Assembly: GCA_029203145.1 (NCBI GenBank)
Contig: CP119309.1
Coordinates: 2,629,001 to 2,693,000, forward strand
DNA from: Candidatus Brevundimonas phytovorans
Lineage (GTDB): Bacteria > Pseudomonadota > Alphaproteobacteria > Caulobacterales > Caulobacteraceae
Direction: 5' to 3'
Length of the DNA: 64,000 nt
A program made the translations under genes and the position numbers. The notes below the pieces were generated by a model, which was given only the letters and a program-made list of their open reading frames with translations, had not been told where the DNA came from and ran no database searches. Every line of letters starts with the position of its first letter. The first letter of the stretch is position 1. Positions 54,170 to 63,650 of the stretch are shown one piece after another.

Positions 54170-55291
54170 ATGACCGACCGCGCCGTCCGCAATCTGGAAC
54201 ACCTGCGCCGCAGCGCCTCGACGGCGCGCGTGCTGAACCTGCTCAAGGTCTATGACGAGCATGGCGAGACCGAGGACTGGCACGAACGCCCCATGTTCCG
54301 CACCCCGGCGCTGAACACCTGCCTGATCATCAAGCACCGGTTGCGGCGCAACGAAACCGACTCCTTTCCCGGCCGGCGCCAGGTGGCGACCAAGGTGGTG
54401 GTGCCGATCGACAGCACCGACCTGAAGACCGGAGGCCGCTTCGTCTTCGTCAACCAGATCGGGTTCGAGCGCGCCATGCAGGAGGCGTTCGGCATCGCTT
54501 CCGACCATCCCGACCTGAAAACCCTGCGGCTGATGGATCAGCTGCCGTCGCTGGACCCCTTCCTGCTGCGTGAGCAACTGAGGCGCGGCGAGGTCGATGC
54601 GGCCCCCTGCTATTTCGCGCTCAGCGAGGCCGACCTCGAGAAAATGCTGGCCTTTGTCCAGAGCGAGATCGAGCCCCTCGTCACCCTCAGCATGGGCGGC
54701 GACGTGGCGGCCGTCGGATCGACCGCGCGCATGGCGTCCAAGATCCTGTCCAACGCCCCCGGCGACCGGCTGGAGGCCCTGCGCGCTACCCTCAGGCTGG
54801 AGCCCGAGCAGTATCAGGAGGGCGTCTTCTGCTGGAAGGGCTTCCTCTACTACAAGTGGGCCCTGGCCAGCCTGATGGCTGACATCGTCCACGTCGCCGA
54901 CGAGGTCGGCACGGTCAAGCCGGTCGGCCCCAGCGACCGCGCCGCCAAGGAATACATCGACCGGGGGCGCAGCGTCCTGCGCGGCCGGATCATGAAGACC
55001 TGCGAGGAGGTCAGCCGCACCCTGCGCTACTACGACGACGCCTATGCCGGGCTGACGCGCGAGGGCAAGCCCCTGGCCTTCCGCGACTTCCTGCTGGAGG
55101 CGCCGGCCCTGTTCGCGCGTCTGGGCGACCAGTTGGGGGCGGTGCAGCACATCGTCAGCTTCTGGCGCTTCCGCTTCGGCCCCAAGGCGCCGCCGGTCGG
55201 GGTCGACGAACTGATCGACATCTTCATGGACTTCGAGACCGGCCTGATGGGCCGGGAAACCGACACCTTCGACCCGCGCGACGCGGCCTGA
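54170..55291 (+). CDS. Conserved-looking protein of unknown function
   Basis: A 373-residue cytoplasmic protein without signal or membrane helix: mostly charged, helical in appearance. Segments such as NTCLIIKHRLRRNETDSFPGRRQVATKVVVPID and YKWALASLMADIVHVADEVGTVKP (each in part) suggest a folded alpha/beta protein. Cysteines occur singly. I recognise no family motif. Its start is ATG at 54170, seven codons inside the longest frame. Monocistronic, between receptor terminator and ahcY terminator. Confidence 0.82.
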   Translation: MTDRAVRNLEHLRRSASTARVLNLLKVYDEHGETEDWHERPMFRTPALNTCLIIKHRLRRNETDSFPGRRQVATKVVVPIDSTDLKTGGRFVFVNQIGFERAMQEAFGIASDHPDLKTLRLMDQLPSLDPFLLREQLRRGEVDAAPCYFALSEADLEKMLAFVQSEIEPLVTLSMGGDVAAVGSTARMASKILSNAPGDRLEALRATLRLEPEQYQEGVFCWKGFLYYKWALASLMADIVHVADEVGTVKPVGPSDRAAKEYIDRGRSVLRGRIMKTCEEVSRTLRYYDDAYAGLTREGKPLAFRDFLLEAPALFARLGDQLGAVQHIVSFWRFRFGPKAPPVGVDELIDIFMDFETGLMGRETDTFDPRDAA

Positions 55292-55308
55292 GGATTTTCG
55301 CCAAAACA

Positions 55309-55338
55309 ATCCTCCCCTGCGCAGCGGGGGAGGATTTA
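55309..55338 (+). terminator. Terminator hairpin, family B-like half repeat
   Basis: ATCCTCCCC-TGCGCAGCG-GGGGAGGAT then TTTAG. The same hairpin arms as at 50899-50924, here after the 54170 gene. Confidence 0.7.
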
Positions 55339-55360
55339 GCGCGCCCTCTCCCCGGCCCAA

Positions 55361-55393
55361 AGAAAACCCCGCGCCGTCGCCGGCGCGGGGTTT
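55361..55393 (-). terminator. Rho-independent terminator of ahcY
   Basis: Minus strand: ACCCCGCGCCGG-CGAC-GGCGCGGGGT followed by TTTTCTTT, a stem of about 10 bp in a GC-rich region, 24 bases after the ahcY stop. The T tracts on both strands allow bidirectional action. Confidence 0.88.
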
Positions 55394-55417
55394 CTGCATT
55401 CAGACCTTCAGCAGGAC

Positions 55418-56809
55418 CTAGTAGCGGTAGTGTTCCGGCTTGAACGGACCCTCGGTCGGGACCGAGATGTAGTCGGCCTGTTCCTGCGACAGCTTGGTCA
55501 GCTTGGCGCCGAGCTTGGCCAGGTGGAGGAAGGCGACCTTCTCGTCCAGATGCTTGGGCAGGGTGTAGACCTGGTTGGCGTAGGACTTGGCGTTGGTCCA
55601 CAGCTCGATCTGGGCCAGGGTCTGGTTGGTGAAGGAGGCCGACATCACGAAGGACGGGTGGCCCGTGGCGTTGCCCAGGTTCACCAGACGGCCTTCCGAC
55701 AGCAGGATGATCTTCTTGCCGTCCGGGAACTCGACGTGGTGGACCTGAGGCTTGATCTCGTCCCACTTGAAGTTCTTCAGGGCGGCGACCTGAATTTCCG
55801 AGTCGAAGTGACCGATGTTGCAGACGATGGCGTTGTTGCGCATCGCCCGCATGTGCTCGAGGCGGATGACGTCCTTGTTGCCCGTCGTGGTGACGAAGAT
55901 GTCGGCCTTGTCGGCGACGTCTTCCAGGGTCTGGACTTCGTAACCTTCCATCGCGGCCTGCAGAGCGCAGATGGGGTCGATCTCGGTGACGATGACGCGG
56001 GCGCCGCCGTTGCGCAGCGAAGCGGCCGAGCCCTTGCCCACGTCGCCGTAGCCGCAAACCACGGCGACCTTGCCCGACAGCATGACGTCGGTGCCGCGAC
56101 GGATGGCGTCGACCAGGCTCTCACGGCAGCCGTAGAGGTTGTCGAACTTGGACTTGGTGACGCTGTCGTTGACGTTGATGGCGGGGAAGGGCAGTTCGCC
56201 GCGCTCTGCCATCTGATACAGGCGGTGAACGCCTGTGGTCGTCTCTTCCGACACGCCGCCGATGGCGTCACGGATGGCCGAATAGAAGCCCGGCTTCTCG
56301 GCCAGGTAACGCTTCATGACCTTGTAGAGGGCTTCTTCTTCTTCGTTTTGCGGGTTGTTCAGGACCGACGGGTCCTTCTCGGCTTTCGGGCCAAGCACGC
56401 AAAGAAGGGTCGCATCGCCGCCGTCGTCGAGGATCAGGTTCGGGTAGCCGCCGTCAGCCCATTCGAAGATCTTGTGAGCGTAGTCCCAGTACTCTTCCAG
56501 GGTTTCGCCCTTCAGAGCGAAGACCGGGGTGCCGGCGGCGGCGATGGCGGCGGCGGCGTGGTCCTGGGTCGAGAAGATGTTGCACGAAGCCCAGCGCACT
56601 TCTGCGCCCAGGGCTTCCAGCGTCTGGATCAGAACCGCCGTCTGGATGGTCATGTGCAGGCTGCCGGCGATGCGGGCGCCCTTCAGCGGCTTGGCGGCGC
56701 CGAACTCGTCGCGCAGCGCCATCAGGCCCGGCATTTCGGTTTCGGCGATGGCGATTTCCTTGTTGCCGAAATCGGCCAGGGAAATGTCGCGAACGATGTA
56801 GTCGGTCAT
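55418..56809 (-). CDS. ahcY: S-adenosylhomocysteine hydrolase
   Basis: Splits SAH into adenosine and homocysteine, an NAD-dependent step of the methyl cycle. The 463-residue protein has the substrate motifs [20 protein letters not shown] (N-terminal domain), [17 protein letters not shown] (NAD-adenosine region), [20 protein letters not shown] (Rossmann loop GxGxxG), and the C-terminal KPEHYRY. The length fits the bacterial type with the 40-residue insertion. Promoter and a possible regulatory palindrome are upstream. Confidence 0.98.
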   Translation of the reverse strand: MTDYIVRDISLADFGNKEIAIAETEMPGLMALRDEFGAAKPLKGARIAGSLHMTIQTAVLIQTLEALGAEVRWASCNIFSTQDHAAAAIAAAGTPVFALKGETLEEYWDYAHKIFEWADGGYPNLILDDGGDATLLCVLGPKAEKDPSVLNNPQNEEEEALYKVMKRYLAEKPGFYSAIRDAIGGVSEETTTGVHRLYQMAERGELPFPAINVNDSVTKSKFDNLYGCRESLVDAIRRGTDVMLSGKVAVVCGYGDVGKGSAASLRNGGARVIVTEIDPICALQAAMEGYEVQTLEDVADKADIFVTTTGNKDVIRLEHMRAMRNNAIVCNIGHFDSEIQVAALKNFKWDEIKPQVHHVEFPDGKKIILLSEGRLVNLGNATGHPSFVMSASFTNQTLAQIELWTNAKSYANQVYTLPKHLDEKVAFLHLAKLGAKLTKLSQEQADYISVPTEGPFKPEHYRY

Positions 56810-56844
56810 GAGGGGGTTCTCGCGGCGAGGATTTTCAAGGCGCC

Positions 56845-56873
56845 GCTATAGCGCGCCCAGCCCGCCGGGGCAA
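56845..56873 (-). promoter_or_regulatory. Predicted sigma70-like promoter of ahcY
   Basis: Minus-strand TTGCCC (56873-56868) and TATAGC (56850-56845) are exactly 17 bases apart and upstream of the ahcY ATG at 56809. GC-rich spacer. Confidence 0.55.
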
Positions 56874-56880
56874 TCAACCC

Positions 56881-56896
56881 ATAAGGATGTCTTTAT
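56881..56896. promoter_or_regulatory. Candidate methyl-cycle operator near ahcY
   Basis: ATAAGGATGTCTTTAT is a 16-base imperfect palindrome (six of eight pairs). A+T-rich in a GC-rich region, it lies 7 bases upstream of the -35 of the ahcY promoter. It is similar in type to operators proposed for ArsR-type SAH-responsive regulators (SahR) of proteobacterial methionine cycles; that similarity is from memory. Confidence 0.4.
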
Positions 56897-57038
56897 ATGA
56901 CCCTCGGCATGACCGTCTGAACGACCCCTACGGGATTCTACGCAGCCGCGTCTTAAGGCACGCAATACCCATAAGGTTCAAAGGGATAAACGGGCGCGCT
57001 CCCCTGCGCTCAGCAGCGTTGCATAGAGAACCTCGGAC

Positions 57039-58520
57039 ATGGCCGGCGAAGACATCGAACATCGCATGAAATTCATGGGCCTGGGTCCGGCCTCGGCCGG
57101 CTATCGCGCCATGAGCCCTGTGCTGCGTCGCGAAACCCCGATCGCCCTGGCCGCCTTTTATGACCGGGTGCGCGCCGAGCCGATCACCCGCCGCTTCTTC
57201 CGCGAAGAGGCTCACATCGCCGCCGCCAGCAAGGCGCAGGTGAGGCACTGGGACGCCATCATCGACGGTCGCGCCGACGCCGACTACGCCAAGTCCGTGC
57301 GCACCATCGGCCATGTCCACGCCCGCATCGGGCTGGAGCCGCGCTGGTACATCGGCGGCTACAGCGTCATCCTGGCCCACCTGACCCGCGCCATCGCCGA
57401 GCGTCCGCGGAAGTTCTGGGCCAACAAGCGCGAGCATGACCTCGTCACCGCCGAAGCTGTCGCCGAGTTGACCCAGCGGGTGATGCTGGACATGGACCTG
57501 GCCATCTCCATCTACCTCGAAGTGCTGCAAGAGGAGCGCGACCGGGTGAAGGCCGCTCACGACGAGGCGGAGGCGCGCCAGACCGAGGTGGTCCGCGCCC
57601 TGGGCGCCGCTCTGCACGACCTGGCCGAGAACGACCTGTCGACCACCATCCCCGGCGTCTTCCCCGAACAGTACCGCAGCCTGCAAAACGACTTCCACGC
57701 CGCCACCCGCGCCCTGCGCACCGCCGTCCGCGCCGTGGCCGACAGCGTGCAGAGCCTGAGCGCCGGCTCCAACCAGCTGGCCACCGCCTCCGAAGACCTG
57801 GCCAGCCGCACCGAGCGCCAGGCCGCCAACCTGGAGCGCACGGTCAACGAGGCCGACGCCATCGCCCGCGCCGTGGCCTCGACCGCCGACAACGCCCGCC
57901 AGACCGCCGAAGCCCTCGCCGCCGCCCGCGTCGATGTCGAGGAAAGCAGCCAGGTGGTCGGCGAAGCCGTCGCCGCCATTCACGCCATCGCCGAATCCTC
58001 GACCGGCATCGCCCGCTTCACCAGCCTGATCGACGAGATCGCCTTCCAGACCAACCTGCTGGCCCTGAACGCCGGGGTCGAGGCCGCGCGCGCCGGCGAC
58101 GCCGGTCGCGGCTTCGCCGTCGTGGCCCAGGAAGTCCGCGCTCTGGCCCAGCGTTCGTCGGAAGCGTCCGGCGAGATCCGCACCCTGATCTCCACCTCCT
58201 CGGCTCAGGTGGCGCGCGGCGTCGATCTGGTCGAACGCACCGGCGAGGCGCTGGAGCGGATCGGCGGTCGCGTGGTGGCCATCGACGGTCTGGCCGGCGG
58301 CATCGCCGGTTCGGCCCAGGAACAGGCCGAGGGCCTGGCCCGCGTCCGCCGCACCATGGGCGAGATGGATGACATCACCCAGCAGAACGCGGCCATGACC
58401 GAGGAAGCCACCGCCGCCGCCCGCCAACTGGCCAACGAAGCCGTCAGCCTGAACCAGCAGGTCGGCCGCTTCCGTCTGGACCGCGGCGCCGGAGGGCCGC
58501 ACCTGCGCGCCGTCAGCTGA
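57039..58520 (+). CDS. Soluble globin-coupled methyl-accepting chemotaxis protein
   Basis: A 493-residue cytoplasmic O2 or gas sensor. The protoglobin domain (about 1-165) has the proximal-His motif [11 protein letters not shown] with His near 94 and no membrane segment. A short HAMP-like helix (about 185-225) leads into the MCP signalling domain with the hairpin tip [39 protein letters not shown] (in part) and a second methylation helix near 400-480. It matches the HemAT layout. It is monocistronic, with its own upstream gap of about 150 bases. Confidence 0.95.
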   Translation: MAGEDIEHRMKFMGLGPASAGYRAMSPVLRRETPIALAAFYDRVRAEPITRRFFREEAHIAAASKAQVRHWDAIIDGRADADYAKSVRTIGHVHARIGLEPRWYIGGYSVILAHLTRAIAERPRKFWANKREHDLVTAEAVAELTQRVMLDMDLAISIYLEVLQEERDRVKAAHDEAEARQTEVVRALGAALHDLAENDLSTTIPGVFPEQYRSLQNDFHAATRALRTAVRAVADSVQSLSAGSNQLATASEDLASRTERQAANLERTVNEADAIARAVASTADNARQTAEALAAARVDVEESSQVVGEAVAAIHAIAESSTGIARFTSLIDEIAFQTNLLALNAGVEAARAGDAGRGFAVVAQEVRALAQRSSEASGEIRTLISTSSAQVARGVDLVERTGEALERIGGRVVAIDGLAGGIAGSAQEQAEGLARVRRTMGEMDDITQQNAAMTEEATAAARQLANEAVSLNQQVGRFRLDRGAGGPHLRAVS

Positions 58521-58560
58521 CCCCGGTTTAGAGACTGGCGCACGGCGTCGGACACGGCTT

Positions 58561-58587
58561 AACTCCCCCAAGTTCGAAGGGGGAGTT
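58561..58587 (+). promoter_or_regulatory. Hairpin that buries the ribosome-binding site of the amidohydrolase
   Basis: AACTCCCCC-AAGTTCGAA-GGGGGAGTT: a perfect 9-bp stem. The right arm is the GGGGGAG Shine-Dalgarno (58579-58585), 8 bases before the ATG at 58594. The structure could lower translation at low temperature or respond to a factor. An alternative reading is a weak terminator for the chemoreceptor gene. Confidence 0.55.
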
Positions 58588-58593
58588 TCGACC

Positions 58594-59922
58594 ATGAAGA
58601 CCTTGCTGACCGGCGCCGTCTGCGCGCTTGCGCTGACGACCGCCCTGCCCGCCGCCGCCCAGACCGCCGCGCCCGAAACCGGCGCCGTGACCCTGATCCA
58701 GGCCGGGCGGCTGCTGGACCACCCCGGCCGGGCGCCGCGCGGACCTTCCACCCTGGTGGTGCGCGACGGCATGGTGGTCGAAATCCGTGACGGTTTCATC
58801 GACGCGTCAGGCTTCCCCGGCGCGACCGTGGTGGATCAGCGCGACCGCTTCGTCCTTCCGGGCCTGATCGACAGCCATGTGCACCTCGTGTCTGATCTCG
58901 CCGGACAGGCCGGCTTCCTGTCCGAGATCACCGACAATCTGCCCGTGCACGCCTACAGCGCCGCCATGAATGCGCGAAAGACGCTGATGGCCGGCTTCAC
59001 CACTGTGCGAAACCTCGGCGACACGGGCGGGGTCACTCTGGCCCTGCGCGAAGAGACGGCGGCGCATCGCCTGCCCGGGCCCCGCATCATTGACGCCGGC
59101 AACAGCATCTCGGCCACCTCGGGCCATATGGATGCGCGCCTCGGCTTCAACGACGATTTCCGCGAGCACATTGCGCATGACAACGTCTGCAACGGCGCCG
59201 AGAGCTGTCGCGAAGCGGTGCGCCTTCAGGTCGGACGCGGCGTCGACGTGATCAAGATCGCCACCACCGGCGGGGTCAACAGCCGCATCGGCGCAGGGCT
59301 CGGCGCCCAGATGTTCGAGGACGAGGCCAAGGCCCTGATCGACACGGCCCACCTCTACGGCAAGAAGGTCGCGGTCCACGCCCACGGCGCCGACGGCATC
59401 AACCTGGCCCTGCGTATGGGCGCCGACTCGATCGAGCACGGCACCATCTTCGACGACGAGACCCTGCAGCTGCTGCGCCGCACTCGCGCCTACTACGTCC
59501 CGACCCTGTCGACAGTGAACGGCTACACCGAACGGCTGGCCGCCGACCCCGAGGCCTACCCGCCCGAGGTCCTGCCCAAGATCCGCTGGCGCATCTCCAT
59601 CACCGGCCAGTCGCTGCAACGCGCCGTCCCTGCCGGGGTCCGCATCGCCTTCGGCACCGATGCCGGCGTGTCGAAACACGGCCGCAACGCTGACGAGTTC
59701 GAGCTGATGGTCAAGAACGGCATGACGCCGATGACCGCCATCGAGGCCGCCACCGTCAACGCCGCCGACCTTCTCGGCCTGGCCGACGAGGTGGGCGTGC
59801 TGGAGCCGGGCAAGCGCGCTGACATCATCGCCGTGACGGGCGATCCGCTGACCGATGTGACGAGACTGAAGACGGTCGCCTTCGTCATGCGCGACGGCCG
59901 CATCTACAAGGACGAACGCTAA
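58594..59922 (+). CDS. Secreted amidohydrolase, Xaa-Arg/Pro dipeptidase type
   Basis: A 442-residue periplasmic enzyme. Signal peptide about 1-22. Metal ligands: HVH at 95-97 (DSHVHL), Lys near 221 (VIKIATTGG, carboxylated type), His near 262-264 (VHAHG) and 282 (SIEHGT), Asp near 356 (FGTDAG). This is the dinuclear imidazolonepropionase-like amidohydrolase group that includes Caulobacter dipeptidases of Xaa-Arg or Xaa-Pro. All ligands are intact. Substrate not decided. Confidence 0.94.
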   Translation: MKTLLTGAVCALALTTALPAAAQTAAPETGAVTLIQAGRLLDHPGRAPRGPSTLVVRDGMVVEIRDGFIDASGFPGATVVDQRDRFVLPGLIDSHVHLVSDLAGQAGFLSEITDNLPVHAYSAAMNARKTLMAGFTTVRNLGDTGGVTLALREETAAHRLPGPRIIDAGNSISATSGHMDARLGFNDDFREHIAHDNVCNGAESCREAVRLQVGRGVDVIKIATTGGVNSRIGAGLGAQMFEDEAKALIDTAHLYGKKVAVHAHGADGINLALRMGADSIEHGTIFDDETLQLLRRTRAYYVPTLSTVNGYTERLAADPEAYPPEVLPKIRWRISITGQSLQRAVPAGVRIAFGTDAGVSKHGRNADEFELMVKNGMTPMTAIEAATVNAADLLGLADEVGVLEPGKRADIIAVTGDPLTDVTRLKTVAFVMRDGRIYKDER

Positions 59923-59988
59923 CCCGTCGAACGGCGTCACTCGACTTCCGGCTTGGCCGCGCCGCCGTGCGCGGTTAAGCCGTCGGCC

Positions 59989-61005
59989 ATGGCTGACGAC
60001 GCTTCGATCCGACCCGCCCGCGATCTCTCGATCCCCCGTCACGACTGGACGCTGGAGGAGGTCGAGGCCCTGTTCGCCCGCCCCTTCATGGAGCTGGTGT
60101 TCGAGGCCGCGACCGTTCACCGGCGCACCTTTGACCCCAGCGAGGTGCAGAAATCCCAGCTGCTGTCGGTCAAGACCGGCGGCTGCGCCGAGAACTGCGG
60201 CTACTGCTCGCAGTCGGCCAGCTTCAAGACCGGCCTCAAGGCCGAGAAGCTGATGGAGCCGACCGCCGTCATCGCCGAGGCCATGGCGGCCAAGGCGGGC
60301 GGAGCCAGCCGCTTCTGCATGGGCGCCGCCTGGCGCGAGCTGAAGGACCGCGACACGCCCAAGCTGGCGGCCATGATCTCGGGCGTAAAGGCCCTAGGCC
60401 TGGAGACCTGCGCCACCCTGGGGATGCTGAACGCCGACCAGGCGAAACAGCTGAAGGACGCGGGCCTCGACTACTACAACCACAACCTCGACACCGGGCC
60501 TGAGTATTACGCCGAGGTGGTGACGACCCGCTCCTATCAGGACCGGCTTGAGACCCTGCAGCACGTCCGCGACGCGGGCATGAGCACCTGCTGCGGCGGC
60601 ATCGTCGGCATGGGCGAGAAGCGCCGCGACCGCGCCGGCCTGCTGCACGCCCTGGCCACCCTGCCCGCCCATCCCGACAGCCTGCCGGTCAACGCCCTGG
60701 TTCCCGTCGGCGGCACGCCCCTGGGCGAGCGGGTGCTGAAGGAAGGCGAGATCGACCCGATCGAGTTCGTCCGCACCGTGGCCGTCGCCCGTCTGGTCTG
60801 CCCCCGGTCCATGGTCCGCCTGTCGGCTGGCCGCGAAGGCATGACGCCGGAGATGCAGGCCCTGTGCTTCCTGGCCGGCGCCAACTCCATCTTCGTCGGC
60901 GGCAAGCTTCTGACCACGCCCAACCCGGAAGAAGACGACGACGCCAAGCTGTTCGCCCTTCTGGATCTCAAGCCCATGCCGCTGAGGGTCGAAGCCCGCG
61001 CCTAG
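59989..61005 (+). CDS. bioB: Biotin synthase
   Basis: Radical-SAM enzyme that inserts sulfur into dethiobiotin. The 338-residue protein has the CxxxCxxC cluster site CAENCGYC, and the C-terminal [15 protein letters not shown]. The auxiliary-cluster ligands are in [11 protein letters not shown] and [13 protein letters not shown] at 59989 fits the family. Its stop codon overlaps that of the convergent kinase gene by three bases (61002-61005). Confidence 0.97.
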   Translation: MADDASIRPARDLSIPRHDWTLEEVEALFARPFMELVFEAATVHRRTFDPSEVQKSQLLSVKTGGCAENCGYCSQSASFKTGLKAEKLMEPTAVIAEAMAAKAGGASRFCMGAAWRELKDRDTPKLAAMISGVKALGLETCATLGMLNADQAKQLKDAGLDYYNHNLDTGPEYYAEVVTTRSYQDRLETLQHVRDAGMSTCCGGIVGMGEKRRDRAGLLHALATLPAHPDSLPVNALVPVGGTPLGERVLKEGEIDPIEFVRTVAVARLVCPRSMVRLSAGREGMTPEMQALCFLAGANSIFVGGKLLTTPNPEEDDDAKLFALLDLKPMPLRVEARA

Positions 61006-62723
61006 GCGCTGCGGTTCAGGGGGATGACCTCCCCCGCCTTCTCGGCCTCGACCGCCGGGCGGGCCACGACGACGGGCAGACACAAGGTCACGGCGGTGCC
61101 CTCGCCCGGCGTGCTGTCGAGGCTCATCGTCCCCTGATGCAGTTCGGCGAGGGCGCGGACCAGGGACAGACCCAGGCCGGCGCCCTGCGCCCTCTGCTCT
61201 GCGCCGCCCGCCTGTTCATAGGGACGCCCCAGACGCGCCAGGTCCTCGGGCGCGACGCCGACCCCGGTGTCGGCCACGCTCAGTTCCAGCATCCCGCCCA
61301 GCGCCTCGGCGGAGACGGTGACGGCGCCGCCCGACGGGGTGAACTTCACCGCGTTGGACAGAAGGTTCAGCAGCATCTGCTTCACGGCGCGGCGGTCGGC
61401 GGCGACGCTCACGGCCTCGGGCGGCAGGACGGCGGCCAGATCGACGCCCTTGTCGTCGGCCTGCACCCGCACCAGGGCCAGGGCCGCCGAAACCGTCTCG
61501 CGCACATCGAAGGTCTCGATATTGAGGTCGTAGCGGTCGGCCTCGATGCGGCTGACGTCCAGCACGTCGTTGATCAGGGCCAGCAGGTGCCGGCCCGCCG
61601 TATGGATCGAGTCGGCGTATTCGGCGTAACGGTCGGGCACCGGACCGAACAGACGCTGGCGCATGATGTCGGAGAAGCCGATCACCGCGTTCAGCGGCGT
61701 GCGCAGTTCGTGGCTCATGTGGGCGAGAAAGCGCGTCTTGCCCGCGCTCTGGGCCTCGGCCTCCAGGCGGGCGGCGTCGAGGCCTTCCTCGCGCGCATGT
61801 TGCAGGGTGGCGTCCAGCGCCACGGCGATCAGCCGCGGAGGCTCCGTCGCAGCCTGACGCCGCAGCATCAGAAGAATACGACGGTCCAGCGCCAGACGCG
61901 GGGCGAAACGCACCTGGGCCTCCGACCCGGCGACCGCGCGGGCCAGGGCGGCCAGCACCGCCGGGCGATCCGGCGCGTGGACCGAGGCGACCAGACCCTC
62001 GTCGAACAGAGGATCGACCGGCAAGGCCGCTGGGGCCGCGCCATAGGCCGCCAGAGGCGCGCCCGAGGCGTCCAGCACCAGGGTCAGGCCCGGCTGACCG
62101 GCCAGCACCGTCTCGACCTGGGCCACCGCCGCCTCGACCGCGGCCAGCCGACGGGCCTGGGCCCCGGCGCTGAGACGGAAAGCCAGAGCCGCCGCCCCGA
62201 GCGTCAACAACGCCGCGACCGTGGCCATGCCGGGCGCGGCGGGCGGAACGCCCTTCACCCCCGTCGCCGCCAGACCGACGACCGCCGCCGCGCCTGCGCC
62301 CAGCAGGCCGAAGGGGGCCCAGCGCGACGATCCCAGGGCCACGGCTGCGGCCAGAGGCATGAAGACGAAGCCGCCCAGCGGCCCGATCAAGCCGCCCGAC
62401 AGCCCGGACGCCGCCACCGCCGCCAGACCCCAGGCCGCCAGCAGGGCCGCCCGGATCGTCCGCCCGTCGCGCGCCAGGAGCACCAGCCCCAGCAGGCCCG
62501 GCGTGGCCATAGCCAAGGCCGCCGAGGCGTCGAGACCTGTGGCCTCTCCTCCTCGGCCCAGCCAGTCGCCGGCCAGAGCCGTCAAACCGACCGCCGCCGC
62601 CCAGCCCGCATGCCAGGCGGCCACGGCGGCGCCCTCCCGCGCGTCGGGCGCGTCGGGCGAACGGATCGGTTCGAACAGGGCGGGCGGCGGCTTCAATCCG
62701 GGCCTTTGAGGCGGTTGATTCAA
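61002..62723 (-). CDS. DivJ-like hybrid-membrane sensor histidine kinase
   Basis: A 573-residue kinase. The N-terminal third is a multi-helix membrane module (about six hydrophobic segments, residues 30-185). A PAS-like region follows (about 200-300). Then the HisKA domain [61 protein letters not shown] (in part; phospho-His in SHELRTP) and the HATPase ([57 protein letters not shown]). Layout and HisKA sequence resemble Caulobacter DivJ, a regulator of DivK/CtrA; orthology is likely but not proven. Confidence 0.88.
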   Translation of the reverse strand: MNQPPQRPGLKPPPALFEPIRSPDAPDAREGAAVAAWHAGWAAAVGLTALAGDWLGRGGEATGLDASAALAMATPGLLGLVLLARDGRTIRAALLAAWGLAAVAASGLSGGLIGPLGGFVFMPLAAAVALGSSRWAPFGLLGAGAAAVVGLAATGVKGVPPAAPGMATVAALLTLGAAALAFRLSAGAQARRLAAVEAAVAQVETVLAGQPGLTLVLDASGAPLAAYGAAPAALPVDPLFDEGLVASVHAPDRPAVLAALARAVAGSEAQVRFAPRLALDRRILLMLRRQAATEPPRLIAVALDATLQHAREEGLDAARLEAEAQSAGKTRFLAHMSHELRTPLNAVIGFSDIMRQRLFGPVPDRYAEYADSIHTAGRHLLALINDVLDVSRIEADRYDLNIETFDVRETVSAALALVRVQADDKGVDLAAVLPPEAVSVAADRRAVKQMLLNLLSNAVKFTPSGGAVTVSAEALGGMLELSVADTGVGVAPEDLARLGRPYEQAGGAEQRAQGAGLGLSLVRALAELHQGTMSLDSTPGEGTAVTLCLPVVVARPAVEAEKAGEVIPLNRSA

Positions 62724-62861
62724 CCGTGCAGTCTAGACCCCGACCAAGGCCGACCAAAGGCCGCTCGCCTGGCGGGCGACTGTCCCAAAACGGGGCAGGC
62801 GCGGATCGCCGCGGGGGCGGGACAGTTGTCGTGCGGGGCGTCCGGGCCTATGTCGGCGGCC

Positions 62862-63299
62862 ATGACCTCGACCAACGCCGCCCCCGCCCTGACCCTCGAC
62901 GACACCGTGGCCGAACTGGTTGAGGAGTTCGACCTGCTGGGCGACTGGGAAGGCCGGATCGAATACGTCATCGACCTGGGCAAGGGCCTGCCGCCCCTGC
63001 CGGAGCACGCCCGCGTCGAGGCCAACAAGGTGCCGGGCTGCGCCGCCCAGGTCTGGCTGTCGACCCGTCGCGCCGGCGGACGGCTCTTCTTCGACGCCGA
63101 CAGCGACAGCGCCCTGTCCAAGGGCAATATCGCCCTGCTGCTGAAGCTCTATTCCGGTCGCCTGCCCGCCGAGATTCTGACCTTCGACGCGCGCGCGGCG
63201 CTGGACCGGCTGGGCCTGCCCGCCGCCCTGACCCGACAACGCGCCAACGGCCTGAACAGCATGGTCGGCCGGATTCGCGAGGCCGCGGCTCAAGGCTGA
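62862..63299 (+). CDS. sufE: SufE family sulfur acceptor
   Basis: Accepts persulfide from SufS for iron-sulfur cluster assembly. The 145-residue protein has the active-site Cys in NKVPGCAAQVWLS and the SufE alpha/beta pattern with LLKLYSGRLPAEILTFD. ATG at 62862 is preceded by an in-frame ATG at 62850; either is possible. No suf operon genes are adjacent. Confidence 0.93.
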   Translation: MTSTNAAPALTLDDTVAELVEEFDLLGDWEGRIEYVIDLGKGLPPLPEHARVEANKVPGCAAQVWLSTRRAGGRLFFDADSDSALSKGNIALLLKLYSGRLPAEILTFDARAALDRLGLPAALTRQRANGLNSMVGRIREAAAQG

Positions 63300-63349
63300 T
63301 CCACAGCCTAGGTTTTTGCCCTCGAACACAAAAACCGACGTTGTCCACA
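63297..63349 (+). promoter_or_regulatory. DnaA-box pair bracketing an inverted repeat
   Basis: TGATCCACA at 63297-63305 (the Caulobacter G-box form) and TTGTCCACA at 63341-63349 (one mismatch from TTATCCACA) flank a perfect 8+8 inverted repeat, GGTTTTTG at 63311-63318 and CAAAAACC at 63329-63336. The stretch is A+T-rich for this genome. It begins on the sufE stop and ends before the tiny ORFs. Confidence 0.5.
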
Positions 63350-63363
63350 AGACCTAACATTTG

Positions 63364-63597
63364 ATGGCGACGACCGCCGTCCGACGATGGCCCAATGCGC
63401 GCATGGAACCCTTGGGGGAAGCTGATCGCGCGATGGATGTGCTGTGGCGGGGCCTTTACGGCCAGCCCCTGCCGATCCGCGGCGCGGCGGCCCTGGCCCT
63501 CAAGGTCGTCATCATGAGTGAGAGGCAAAGATGGACAGCCGAATCCGCCGCAGACGCTCAGCCTGGACCCTCTCCCCGTTCGAGGGCCTGCTCCTGA
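63364..63597 (+). CDS. Possible small protein (weak)
   Basis: A 77-codon frame, MATTAVRRWPNARMEPLGEADRAMDVLWRGLYGQPLPIRGAAALALKVVIMSERQ, with a conserved-looking centre but no known family. It overlaps the 63531 ORF in another frame. Only one of them, or neither, may be made. Low confidence. Confidence 0.25.
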   Translation: MATTAVRRWPNARMEPLGEADRAMDVLWRGLYGQPLPIRGAAALALKVVIMSERQRWTAESAADAQPGPSPRSRACS

Positions 63598-63650
63598 TCC
63601 TGGCCACCGCCTCGTTCGTCGGCGCCTGGCTCTCGGCGGTGCTGATCTAG
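63531..63650 (+). CDS. Small 39-residue membrane protein
   Basis: ATG at 63531 follows GAGAGG at 6 bases. The frame MDSRIRRRRSAWTLSPFEGL is followed by LLILATASFVGAWLSAVLI, a basic head and one perfect-length membrane helix, then stop. The pattern is that of a small single-pass inner-membrane protein (positive-inside). Its stop directly abuts that of the convergent deacetylase gene. Confidence 0.5.
   Translation: MDSRIRRRRSAWTLSPFEGLLLILATASFVGAWLSAVLI

Noticed and set aside
56810..57038. SAH riboswitch upstream of ahcY
   Set aside because: The leader is short and I cannot find the pseudoknot pattern of SAH or SAM/SAH riboswitches. A promoter and palindrome explain the region better.
60864..63299. 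A plus-strand frame of about 811 codons spanning bioB to sufE
   Set aside because: It lies antisense to the DivJ-like kinase and shows no motif except at its end, where sufE is read. High GC gives long shadow frames.
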